Shown here: piece after piece, positions 15,048-22,999 of the stretch
Layout: each line of letters starts with the position of its first letter
Position numbering within the stretch: the first letter of the stretch is position 1
Assembly (NCBI GenBank): GCA_014360745.1
Contig: JACIWY010000001.1
Span: 1-30,370, forward strand
Reading direction: 5' to 3'
DNA: 30,370 nt
Source: Chloroflexota bacterium
Lineage (GTDB): Bacteria > Chloroflexota > Anaerolineae > UBA1429
Made by a program: the position numbers and the translations under genes
Notes under the pieces: generated by a model
What the model saw: the letters and a program-made list of their open reading frames with translations, nothing else
Told to the model about the DNA's origin: nothing
Databases searched by the model: none

Positions 15048-16448
15048 TTAGCGTCGTCTGTGTCGCCGCGCCCAGGCCGCCAATCCGCCCAAACCGCCCA
15101 ACAACAGCAACAGGCTCGCCGGCTCCGGCACCTCGGAGGGCGGCATGGGCGTCGGGGTGAGCGCGACAGTCGGTGTGGGCGATTGGATCGGGATATAGGG
15201 CAACGTCGGTGTCGGGGTGGCCGTCGGCGGGCGGCAATCGGGGCGTTGCACCGTGGCCGTCGCCGTCAGCGGAGCGGGCAAGTTGTCAAAGGAAACGGTA
15301 GCCACAAAGACGACATTGCCCGGATCCAGCGCGGTGATCTGCGCCTGCCAACTCACTGTGGTCATCTGGCCGGGCGCCAGGTCCCCCAGGCCAACCGTCG
15401 CATGGTATCCCGGCGCCAGGTTCGTCCCCGCCGGCAAGCCCAGCATCGCCGAGCCGTTGCGCAGCACCTCCAGCGAGGTATTCCTCACCGTGAGCAGCAG
15501 CTCAAACGGCTCGACGGAGCAGCCCACGCTGGCCGGCACGCTCAGGGCAGCCGTCCCCCCCGCCGGCCCGGCGAGGCCGTACACCGTACTCACCGTGTAT
15601 TCGGCGTTTGCAGCCAGCGCACGGGGGTTCCACCAATAGACCACCGTGCTATCGCCGATCTCTGCAGTGGGGTCGACGGTATAATCCCACGCCGTGCCAA
15701 AGATGCCGACGCCACCGCCGCGCGAAGCCTGCCAAGTGGCGATGGCCAGGCGATCGGGCACCGTCAGCCCAAAGCCGCGCGCGAAACCCATGCCGCGCAG
15801 CGCGTCCTCGTCAAAATCGGGCGATTCGTAGGCTTTGTAATAGTCGGGGATGCTCCCGCCCTCGAAGCTCATCTCGCGGTTTGTCGTGCCAAAGCCCGGC
15901 AGGAAAAAGGGGGCATAATCGTTATCGCCGACTTGAATATCCAGCACGCAGCGCACCCCGGCCTGCAACGCCTCGCTGCTCTGGTTGCGCACCGTATAGC
16001 GGATATGGGCCATATCGGGCCGGCCAGAGTAGGGATTGGTGAAAAAACCGATCTCTTGGGTGACGAGTATCCCCTCCGCCTGCCAACGGGTGACGATGGC
16101 CTGGCCCTGGATGTGCGGCCCCTCTGCGGGCGTCAGCTCATCCAGACGAATGTCGATGGTCTTGTCGCCCTTGATCAGGCGCAGTGAGGGGAACCCCGTG
16201 CGGCTCGCCTCGGGAAAGCCAAACAACAGGCGCTTGTTCTCGTCGCCGCTGACATCGGGTGAGCCCCCTGTGGTGCCCATGGTCATCGTTCCTTCGGCCG
16301 CTACCACGATCTTGATGTACGGGTTCTCGATACTAACCCCTGCCTGCGCCCTAGGCGCGGGGCCCTTGGCCGCCACGCCGGGCGTCAGGAAAGCCAAAAC
16401 CAGCCCCAATACCAGAATCCACATGCCCGCTCGTCGAGAAATAGTCAT
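15048..16448 (-). CDS. Secreted PEP-CTERM surface protein with PT-rich linker
   Basis: A 466-residue exported protein, starting at the ATG at 16448 after AGGCAGGG. The basic MTISRRAG start and hydrophobic MWILVLGLVLAFLTPGVAA (about 9-27) form a signal peptide. A large beta-rich ectodomain follows (about 30-290), with FGFPEASRTGFPSL and DYAPFFLPGFGTTN; I do not recognise it. Next is a CARDB/DUF11-like beta domain (about 300-400). A Thr-Pro repeat linker (about 405-438) leads to VPEPASLLLLLGGLGGLAAW and a basic tail, the PEP-CTERM sorting tripartite signal. Proteins of this type are processed by an exosortase and usually end on the cell surface or in exopolysaccharide. No exosortase lies in the window. 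A strong promoter sits upstream. Confidence 0.85.
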   Translation of the reverse strand: MTISRRAGMWILVLGLVLAFLTPGVAAKGPAPRAQAGVSIENPYIKIVVAAEGTMTMGTTGGSPDVSGDENKRLLFGFPEASRTGFPSLRLIKGDKTIDIRLDELTPAEGPHIQGQAIVTRWQAEGILVTQEIGFFTNPYSGRPDMAHIRYTVRNQSSEALQAGVRCVLDIQVGDNDYAPFFLPGFGTTNREMSFEGGSIPDYYKAYESPDFDEDALRGMGFARGFGLTVPDRLAIATWQASRGGGVGIFGTAWDYTVDPTAEIGDSTVVYWWNPRALAANAEYTVSTVYGLAGPAGGTAALSVPASVGCSVEPFELLLTVRNTSLEVLRNGSAMLGLPAGTNLAPGYHATVGLGDLAPGQMTTVSWQAQITALDPGNVVFVATVSFDNLPAPLTATATVQRPDCRPPTATPTPTLPYIPIQSPTPTVALTPTPMPPSEVPEPASLLLLLGGLGGLAAWARRHRRR

Positions 16449-16487
16449 CGCCCTGCCTCGCTTGCCTGCCCCTAGAATGTTGGCTTG

Positions 16488-16516
16488 AGGATAGTAGCAG
16501 CCCCGCTCGTCGTCAA
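16488..16516 (-). promoter_or_regulatory. Sigma-70-like promoter of the PEP-CTERM gene
   Basis: On the minus strand TTGACG (16516-16511) and TATCCT (16493-16488) are separated by exactly 17 bases. Transcription would begin about 33 bases before the ATG at 16448. This could also drive the transketolase and PhnA-like genes behind it. Confidence 0.62.
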
Positions 16517-16547
16517 GTGTCCGTTGGCTTGTTAAGACATGGCGATC

Positions 16548-16597
16548 GGAGCGAGGGCCCCTGCCCGACACCTTGGCGGCGAGGACGCTCGCGCTCC
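16548..16597. repeat. Intergenic hairpin repeat, copy B
   Basis: The right arm (16578-16597) is the reverse complement of the left arm of copy A at 4615-4634, with 19 of 20 identical. The left arm begins with the same ATCGGAGCG start (from 16545) and is otherwise degraded. It lies in the 408-base spacer between the PEP-CTERM and GT2 genes. Confidence 0.6.
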
Positions 16598-16663
16598 CCC
16601 GATGTCGTTCGGCGGAGGGCTTGGCAGGGTACGGGGCTCCGCGCCGCACCTGGCCCTATCACA

Positions 16664-16693
16664 TTCGGCTCCCCCTGCCCAATCGATTACAAT
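16664..16693 (+). promoter_or_regulatory. Weak candidate promoter upstream of the GT2 gene
   Basis: TTCGGC and TACAAT (16688-16693) are 18 bases apart. The -10 box is good and the -35 box poor. It leaves a leader of over 150 bases that includes the palindromes at 16762-16804. The rest of the 16449-16856 spacer shows only the repeats and the leftward promoter. Confidence 0.3.
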
Positions 16694-16761
16694 AAAAGAA
16701 GCGGTTGATTCCAAGCCCAGGTTCGCCGCGGCAAATAAAAAGGTTCGCCTCTTGCCGCACC

Positions 16762-16804
16762 AAGTGCCACACAGGTGCTGGGCACTTTCCCGGTGCCTGG
16801 CGTC
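16762..16804. repeat. Composite palindromic repeat, copy 2
   Basis: AAGTGCC (16762-16768) pairs with GGCACTT (16781-16787), and GTGCCTGGC follows at 16793. The core GTGCTGGGCACTT (16775-16787) is identical to 5549-5561 in copy 1. Noncoding here, about 50 bases before the GT2 start. Confidence 0.6.
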
Positions 16805-16856
16805 TTGAACCTTAAAGGCGAACTGGGGAGCGTTACTCATTCGGGGAGGCTACCAC

Positions 16857-17840
16857 TTGAGAGCGACTGGAGAACGGCAAACCCGGCGTTTATTGTCCGA
16901 TGGCGGCGTCAGTGTGATCATCACTTGCTATAACGACGCGGAATATGTGGCCGGGGCGATCGAGAACGCTTTGGCCCAAGAGTATACGCCGCTGGAGGTA
17001 ATCATCGTCGACGACGGATCCACGGACGAATCCGTTCAAGTCATCGCGCCTTACACCACCGACCCAAGGGTCAGGGTCATTCGTCATCACGAAAACCGTG
17101 GCTTGCCCGCCGCACGCAACACGGCCATCCGTCAGGCACATGGCGAGTACATCGCCTTCCTGGATGCCGATGACCGCTGGCTGCCGGGCAAGGTGGCGGC
17201 CCAGGTTGCCTTTTTGCGCGCACACCCCACGGTGGGCATGTGCTACACCCGTGCCCGGCTTGTCACCCCGGAGGGCCGCGATCTGGGCATTACCCATCCC
17301 TTCTCGCCAACAGACGACCGCCGAGCGACATTGCGCCGTCTCTTTATCCAAGGGGGTGGAGGGATCCCTCCCTCCACGGTGATGGTGCGCCGTGAGGTGT
17401 TCGACGTCGTGGGGCTCTTTAACGAGAGGCTGCGCATGCGCCAGGACCGCGAACTATGGACGCGCATCGCTGCTCAATTCGCCATTGCCCGACTGGATGA
17501 GGCGCTGGCGCTCAAAACGCAACGCCCGAATAGTTTGGGCGCCAACGCCGTCCGTGGGGCGGAATACACCATCGCTTCCACCGAGGAACTGGTGAGGCAA
17601 TTCCCCGAACTAGCACCCTTGAGGGGCAAACGATTGGCGCGGCTTTACTTGCAGATAGGGGTGGCCCAGCTAAAAAGGGGAAACCGTCGTGAAGCGCGCC
17701 GCGCCCTATGGGCAGCCCTGCGCCATGATCCCTTCTTGGCACAAACCTATCCGGCCCTCATCCTGAGTTTCTTGCCCAGGAGCTTGATGGAGCGCATCTC
17801 AGCCACAAAACGCAAACGCCGCACAGCTCGTTTGCCCTAG
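16857..17840 (+). CDS. Family 2 glycosyltransferase
   Basis: A 327-residue GT2 enzyme that starts with TTG, chosen because GGGGAGG lies about eight bases upstream and no ATG is nearer. VSVIITCYND (18-27) begins the GT-A fold. VDDGSTD (51-57) binds the nucleotide, NRGLPAARNTAI (80-91) follows, and FLDADD (101-106) is the DxD metal motif. RQDRELWTRI acts as the acceptor-site acidic motif. The C-terminal 100 residues are helical and basic, with a short TPR-like stretch (LYLQIGVAQLKRGNRREARRAL). There is no membrane segment, so it is cytosolic or peripheral. It probably adds a sugar to a surface glycan or protein. The donor and acceptor are unknown. It is a lone gene before the helicase. Confidence 0.88.
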   Translation: MRATGERQTRRLLSDGGVSVIITCYNDAEYVAGAIENALAQEYTPLEVIIVDDGSTDESVQVIAPYTTDPRVRVIRHHENRGLPAARNTAIRQAHGEYIAFLDADDRWLPGKVAAQVAFLRAHPTVGMCYTRARLVTPEGRDLGITHPFSPTDDRRATLRRLFIQGGGGIPPSTVMVRREVFDVVGLFNERLRMRQDRELWTRIAAQFAIARLDEALALKTQRPNSLGANAVRGAEYTIASTEELVRQFPELAPLRGKRLARLYLQIGVAQLKRGNRREARRALWAALRHDPFLAQTYPALILSFLPRSLMERISATKRKRRTARLP

Positions 17841-17860
17841 AACATTTGTGCGGATATACT
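17832..17860 (+). promoter_or_regulatory. Sigma-70-like promoter of the Lhr-type helicase
   Basis: TTGCCC (17832-17837) and TATACT (17855-17860) are separated by 17 bases. The -35 box lies inside the last codons of the GT2 gene. The leader is about 55 bases. Confidence 0.58.
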
Positions 17861-17921
17861 GTTTTTCTAAAATATCGAGCTTTCAGGATTTTGCCGGTTG
17901 TGCCGTCGCCCAGGAGGCAGC

Positions 17922-20900
17922 ATGCCCAATCCCTTGGCCCCCTTTCTCCCGCCCGTCCAGCGTTGGTTCCGCGCCACCTATGGCCGGCCCACCCCGCCCC
18001 AGGCCCTGGGTTGGCCGGCCATCCAACGAGGGGAACATACCTTGATCTTATCGCCCACCGGCTCGGGCAAAACACTGGCCGCCTTTTTGTGGGGCATCGA
18101 CCGTATCTACCGGCGGCTCATCGAGGAACCGGAGACACAGGGCGTCCAGATCTTGTACATCTCGCCGCTCAAGGCGTTGAACAACGACATCGAGCGCAAC
18201 CTGCGCGCGCCGCAGAGCGGCATCCGCCGCACTGCTCAAGAGATGGGCCAGCCCCTACCTCCGCTGCGCGTCTCGGTGCGCACGGGCGATACGCCGTCGA
18301 CGGCGCGCCAGGCCATGGTGCGCAAACCACCCCACATCTTGATTACCACCCCCGAATCGCTTTATCTGATCCTCACCAGCCCCAAGGCGCGCGAGATGCT
18401 GCACAGTGTGCGCACCGTCATCGTCGATGAAATCCACACCCTATGCGGTAACAAGCGCGGCGTGCATTTGGCCCTGAGCCTGGAACGATTGGAGGAGATG
18501 GCCGACGCTTCGCCCCAGCGCATCGGCCTCTCGGCTACCCAGCGCCCTCTGGACGAAGTGGGGCGTTTTTTGGTTGGCCAGGAGTGGGAGACCGCCGGCG
18601 AAGAGGAGCGCCTGGTCGCGCGCGCGCTGACCATCGTCGACGCCGGCGCCGAGAAGGATCTGGATTTAAAGGTTGTGACGGTCGTGCCCGATCTGCGCCA
18701 GATCCCAGGCGGCTCTATCTGGCCTCACATCATCCCCCATGTGCTTCAAGAAGTGCGCCGTCATCGCACGACGCTCATCTTCACCAACGGCCGGCGCGCC
18801 GCCGAGCGCACCGCCGACCGCCTCAACGAGCAGTTCGCCCTGGAAGAAGAGGAGGTAATAGCCCCCGGCTCGCCGTTGGGGCTATTGAAAAGCGGCGTGC
18901 CCAAAGGACAGGGGATGTTCGGCACCGGCCGCGTCGACGGACCGTTCCGTGCCCATCACGGGTCGGTGGCCAAAGAGATACGCCTGGAGCTGGAGCAAAA
19001 ACTCAAAGCCGGCGAGTTGCCCGCGCTCATCGGCACCTCTTCGCTTGAGCTGGGCATCGATATCGGCTCCGTCGACGCCGTGATCCAACTCCAATCGCCG
19101 CGCGGCGTCGCCCGAGGCCTGCAACGGGTGGGGCGTTCGGGCCATCTGGTGGGGCAAACCAGCGTGGGCCGTATCTATGCCACCCATCGCGAGGACCTGC
19201 TCGACGCCGCCGCCGTGGCTCACGGCATGCTCAACGGCGACATCGAGCCCACCTACACGCCGCAGAACTGCCTCGATGTACTGGCTCAGCAGATCGTGGC
19301 TATGGTTTCTGTGCATGATTGGGATGCCCAGGCCCTTTATCGGTTGGTGCGCCGGGCCTACGGTTACCAGAACCTCCCTTGGGAGGCCTATACCAGCGTG
19401 TTGGGCATGTTGACGCTGTCCGATAGAGAAAAGCTCGATGGCGTCCTGGAGCTGCGCCCGCGCATCGCCTGGGATCGGGTGCACAACCGGCTCTCGGCGC
19501 TGCCGGGCAGCTGGATGCTGGCCATTCGCAACGGTGGCACCATCACCGACCGGGGCGAGTTCCGCGTCGTCCTGCCCGACGGCAAGACGACGTTGGGCAC
19601 GCTGGACGAGGAATTTGTCTTTGAGACGCGTCGCGGAGATGTCTTTACCCTGGGCAGCAACACCTGGCGCGTGATCGAAATCGACGAGGACAAGGTGATC
19701 GTTGCCGAGGCCGAGGGCAGCATGCCGCGCATGCCCTTCTGGCACGGTGAGTTGCCCAAACGCGACTATTACTTGGGCTTACGCTTGGGAGCCTTTCGCC
19801 GCGAGTTGGCCGATCGCGTGGCCGACCTGCCACAGATATCGGCCAGCCTGGAGGGTGACTGGGGTGAGGAAGGCCAAGCCGTCGTCGAGTGGCTGGAGAA
19901 GGAATACGCCATGGACGAGCGCTCGGCGCGCAATGCGATGCATTATGTGCGCAGCCAGCTCGACGTCTTGGGCACCATCTCGGCCGACGATACCGTTATT
20001 ATCGAGTGCTTTAACGACGCCCTGGGCGACCCGCGCGCGGTCATCCATTCCTGCTTCGGCGGGCGGGTCAACAGCGCCTGGGCGCTCGTCCTCGCCCACG
20101 CCCTGCGGGAGGAGCTGGGCATGAGCGTCGAGATACAGGTCAACGATGACGGCATCCTCTTGCGCCTCATGCAGATCGATCGCGATCTCCCGACGGCAAA
20201 CATGCTCTACGAGCTGATGCGCCGCTTGGGCCCGGAGGAGGCGCGCCAACGTCTGCTTTGGGAATTGCCCGAGTCGGCGCTATTCGGCGCGCAATTCCGT
20301 ATGAACGCTTCGCGGGCGCTGTTGTTGCCCGGCACAAGGGGCTCGCGACGCACCCCCTTCTGGCTGCAACGGCTGCGGGCCAAAGACCTATTGGCCATAG
20401 CCAAAGGGCAGGAGGATTTCCCGCTCATCCTCGAAACCTATCGCGACTGTCTGCGCGATGTGCTCGATCTGAAGCACCTCATGGAAGTGCTGGGGCGCAT
20501 CGCCGAAGGCGAGATCCGCCTCGTGGTGGCCGAGACCCTGATGCCCTCGCCGGTGGCGGCCGGGCTGCTCTTGGAGTTCATGAACGTTGAGATCTATGAG
20601 GACGACGTGCCCAAGCTCACTCGCCAGATGCAGGCCCTCGCGCTGAACCGCGAGTTGCTGGCCGAGCTGTTGGACGAGGAATTGCTGCCCGATTTGCTGC
20701 GCCCCGAAGCCATCACCGCCGTAGAGGCAGAGCTGCAACACATCGCCGAGGGATTCCAGGCGCGCAGCCCTGAGGAATTGGCCCTGATCCTTCGCGACCT
20801 GGGCGACCTGAGCACTGAGGAGGTGACCGCGCGTTGCCTGGGCGAAGGGCGAGCTTGGCTTTTACGCTTGGCCGCCGAGGGGAGGGTGTTCAAGATCTCC

Positions 20901-22688
20901 GTGCCGGCCGTGGCGGGGGGCGAAGTACGCTGGATCAACGCCGAGGACTACCGGCGCTATCGGGATGCCTGGGGCCTGCCCGAGGTCCCGCCGTTGCCCC
21001 TGCCCGAGGAGCTGCTTCGGCCCACACGCTCGCCGGAGGCCGCGCGAGAGGCGCTTTTGCGCAGAATGTTGCGCACCCACGCTCCCTTGACGATCGGGCG
21101 CATCCTGGAGCGTTACGCCTTCCCCGCGCCCTGGCTGGAGGAAAAGTTGGAGGAGTTGGCCGCCACGGGCCATTTGGTGGCCGGGCGGCTCAGCCCGAGG
21201 GCACAAGATCGCGAATGGTGCGATCGCCAGGTGTTGGAACGCATCCATCGTCGCACCCTCAGCCTGCTGCGCAGAGAAGTCCAACCGGTGGAGCTGCCCA
21301 TCTATGCCGATTTTTTGTGTCGTTGGCAGGGTGCGCACCCCTCTCGGCAGCGACGAGGGCGCGAGGGGTTGATACAGGTCATGCAGCAGATGCGCGGCCT
21401 GTCGGCACCAGCGGCCCTTTGGGAACGCGACCTGCTCCCGGCCAGGATCGAGGGTTACCGCCCTGCCTTATTGGACGAGCTCTGCCGCGAGGGAGACCCG
21501 GCCATCGGAGGGCTGGTCTGGACGATTGAGGGAGACGACCCCCAACGGGCCAAGCTGCGCTTTTTCTTTCGCGGCGAGGGCCGCCTCTTTTTGGGCGCTG
21601 GCGAGGATGTCGAAGAAGCAGAGGCGAACTTGAGCGAGCGCGCCAGGGCCGCCCTACAAACGCTTCGCCAGGAAGGCGCCCTTTATGCTGGCGAACTGCG
21701 CCAACTGCTCGGCTTGCAGAGCGCCGAGTTGGACGCGGCGCTGGTCGAGCTGGCCCTGGCCGGCTTGATCACCAACGATAGCCCGGAGGCGCTGCGCATC
21801 CTCCTGGCCGGCGCGTACGCCCAGCTGCGCCCCGCCGCCGGCATCCGCTCCTCATTAGATGAGGTGCTGGGCGAGTGGCGCGCCCGGCGCGAGCCCTCCT
21901 TGATCCGCAGGCCCTCCAAACAGCGGCTGCGCGAGGCTCAACGGCGGGCCGCGGAGCAGGCGGTGCCTTCTACATCGTGGGGCGGGCGATGGAGCCTGGT
22001 ACACCGCGCCGGCACGCTTGGCCCGCCGCTCGCGGATGAGGAGCGAGTGGCGCTCTTGGCCCGTCAGTTCCTGCTGCGTTACGGCGTGGTAACCCGCGAG
22101 TGCGTCGTCAACGAAGAAGGCCCCTGGGATTGGGCCACCCTGTACCGACATTTGCAACGCATGGAGCTGCGCGGCGAGGTACGCCGTGGCTACTTTGTCC
22201 GCGGGCTATCCGGCGTGCAGTTCGCCTTGCCGGAGGCGGTGCGGGCACTGCGCGAGGCGGCCCAGCCTGACGAAGAAACGCCGCTCGTGGTGCTCAACGC
22301 CTGCGACCCGGCGATGATCTACGGCCCGGCCTTGAGCGATGGCACCCGCGAACTCGGTGCAGGGCTGCCCGAGGTGGCCAACCCCTATCGCTTTGCGCGG
22401 CTGCCCTCCAACCTGGTGGTGTTGCAGCGGGGTGTGCCGATCCTGCTCTACGAACATGGCGGGGCGAGGTGGCGGGCCCTGCCCACACTGAACGAGAGCA
22501 CCCTGCGCGAGGCCGTTTCCCTGCTACTCCGAGACCTCACCCGCGGGGGTGGGCTGTGCGCCCACCCCCGACGCGTCTTGGTGCAAGAATGGAACGGGGC
22601 GCCGCCCATCGGGACGGCGATGCAACCGCTGCTCGAATCGCTGGGCTTTCGACGCGAGTCGCCGGCGATGGTGTGGGACGGGCTATGA
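17922..22688 (+). CDS. lhr: Lhr-type large ATP-dependent helicase
   Basis: A 1588-residue superfamily 2 helicase. I start it at the ATG at 17922, preceded by CAGGAGG. Walker A is PTGSGKT (45-51), motif II is DEIH (169-172), and GLSATQ is motif III. SSLELGID with the PRGVARGLQRVGRSGH run is motifs V and VI, with QRVGRSGH at 401-408. The Lhr core (winged helix and beta-barrel, about 430-850) follows. The remaining 700 residues form the long C-terminal domain that in bacterial Lhr binds nucleic acid and assembles oligomers. Its length is slightly above E. coli Lhr (about 1540). Lhr unwinds RNA-DNA hybrids and is linked to DNA repair. No nuclease or other repair gene lies beside it, and it appears to be transcribed alone. 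Confidence 0.94.
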   Translation: MPNPLAPFLPPVQRWFRATYGRPTPPQALGWPAIQRGEHTLILSPTGSGKTLAAFLWGIDRIYRRLIEEPETQGVQILYISPLKALNNDIERNLRAPQSGIRRTAQEMGQPLPPLRVSVRTGDTPSTARQAMVRKPPHILITTPESLYLILTSPKAREMLHSVRTVIVDEIHTLCGNKRGVHLALSLERLEEMADASPQRIGLSATQRPLDEVGRFLVGQEWETAGEEERLVARALTIVDAGAEKDLDLKVVTVVPDLRQIPGGSIWPHIIPHVLQEVRRHRTTLIFTNGRRAAERTADRLNEQFALEEEEVIAPGSPLGLLKSGVPKGQGMFGTGRVDGPFRAHHGSVAKEIRLELEQKLKAGELPALIGTSSLELGIDIGSVDAVIQLQSPRGVARGLQRVGRSGHLVGQTSVGRIYATHREDLLDAAAVAHGMLNGDIEPTYTPQNCLDVLAQQIVAMVSVHDWDAQALYRLVRRAYGYQNLPWEAYTSVLGMLTLSDREKLDGVLELRPRIAWDRVHNRLSALPGSWMLAIRNGGTITDRGEFRVVLPDGKTTLGTLDEEFVFETRRGDVFTLGSNTWRVIEIDEDKVIVAEAEGSMPRMPFWHGELPKRDYYLGLRLGAFRRELADRVADLPQISASLEGDWGEEGQAVVEWLEKEYAMDERSARNAMHYVRSQLDVLGTISADDTVIIECFNDALGDPRAVIHSCFGGRVNSAWALVLAHALREELGMSVEIQVNDDGILLRLMQIDRDLPTANMLYELMRRLGPEEARQRLLWELPESALFGAQFRMNASRALLLPGTRGSRRTPFWLQRLRAKDLLAIAKGQEDFPLILETYRDCLRDVLDLKHLMEVLGRIAEGEIRLVVAETLMPSPVAAGLLLEFMNVEIYEDDVPKLTRQMQALALNRELLAELLDEELLPDLLRPEAITAVEAELQHIAEGFQARSPEELALILRDLGDLSTEEVTARCLGEGRAWLLRLAAEGRVFKISVPAVAGGEVRWINAEDYRRYRDAWGLPEVPPLPLPEELLRPTRSPEAAREALLRRMLRTHAPLTIGRILERYAFPAPWLEEKLEELAATGHLVAGRLSPRAQDREWCDRQVLERIHRRTLSLLRREVQPVELPIYADFLCRWQGAHPSRQRRGREGLIQVMQQMRGLSAPAALWERDLLPARIEGYRPALLDELCREGDPAIGGLVWTIEGDDPQRAKLRFFFRGEGRLFLGAGEDVEEAEANLSERARAALQTLRQEGALYAGELRQLLGLQSAELDAALVELALAGLITNDSPEALRILLAGAYAQLRPAAGIRSSLDEVLGEWRARREPSLIRRPSKQRLREAQRRAAEQAVPSTSWGGRWSLVHRAGTLGPPLADEERVALLARQFLLRYGVVTRECVVNEEGPWDWATLYRHLQRMELRGEVRRGYFVRGLSGVQFALPEAVRALREAAQPDEETPLVVLNACDPAMIYGPALSDGTRELGAGLPEVANPYRFARLPSNLVVLQRGVPILLYEHGGARWRALPTLNESTLREAVSLLLRDLTRGGGLCAHPRRVLVQEWNGAPPIGTAMQPLLESLGFRRESPAMVWDGL

Positions 22689-22895
22689 TCGAGACATCTA
22701 CACAAGTCGCCAAGCACTTTAAGTGCCTGGCCAACTGACAAGGCGAGTGGGAGTATCGGGGAAGGGCAATCTTGGACAGGTCCTCGTTGCCTAACCTCAA
22801 GGGCGCCTTGCTCTGCTGCAAGGCCGATATTTGTGGCCGCATGATGACCTGGCACATCAAGAACATCCCTTGGCGCGCTATTGGAGGCCCCCTAA
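22689..22895. other. Spacer between the helicase and his cluster, with palindrome
   Basis: The 311-base gap up to hisD holds no convincing gene. GCCAAGCACTT (22709-22719) and AAGTGCCTGGC (22721-22731) form a palindrome of the same GTGCC/GGCAC type as copies 1 and 2. The rest (about 22745-22890) shows no clear T-box, riboswitch or histidine leader peptide. Confidence 0.5.
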
Positions 22896-22923
22896 TTGGT
22901 CATCAGCCCTTCTTGCGTACAAT
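22896..22923 (+). promoter_or_regulatory. Sigma-70-like promoter of the hisDCBHAF cluster
   Basis: TTGGTC (22896-22901) and TACAAT (22918-22923) are 16 bases apart. Transcription would start near 22930, with a leader of about 70 bases before the hisD ATG at 23000. All genes through the HAD hydrolase at 29029 are close enough to share this transcript. Confidence 0.55.
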
Positions 22924-22999
22924 AAGGCTTACATGATCCGATGCCCGGCGCGTCGTTTTGGCGCCATCGCGGCCGAGCAACAAAAGGGGAAACGACCGT

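Noticed and set aside
14841..16187. Long plus-strand open frame (448 codons) opposite the PEP-CTERM gene
   Set aside because: Arginine/glycine-rich, with no recognisable domain. The opposite strand has a signal peptide, linker and sorting signal, so this is a shadow of high-GC codon use.
18882..19745. Minus-strand open frame of 287 codons inside the helicase gene
   Set aside because: Antisense to conserved helicase motifs V and VI. Composition is typical of a shadow frame and there is no ribosome site.
22537..22866. Small minus-strand gene in the helicase-hisD spacer
   Set aside because: It overlaps the helicase end, shows no domain or ribosome site, and contains the palindrome repeat.
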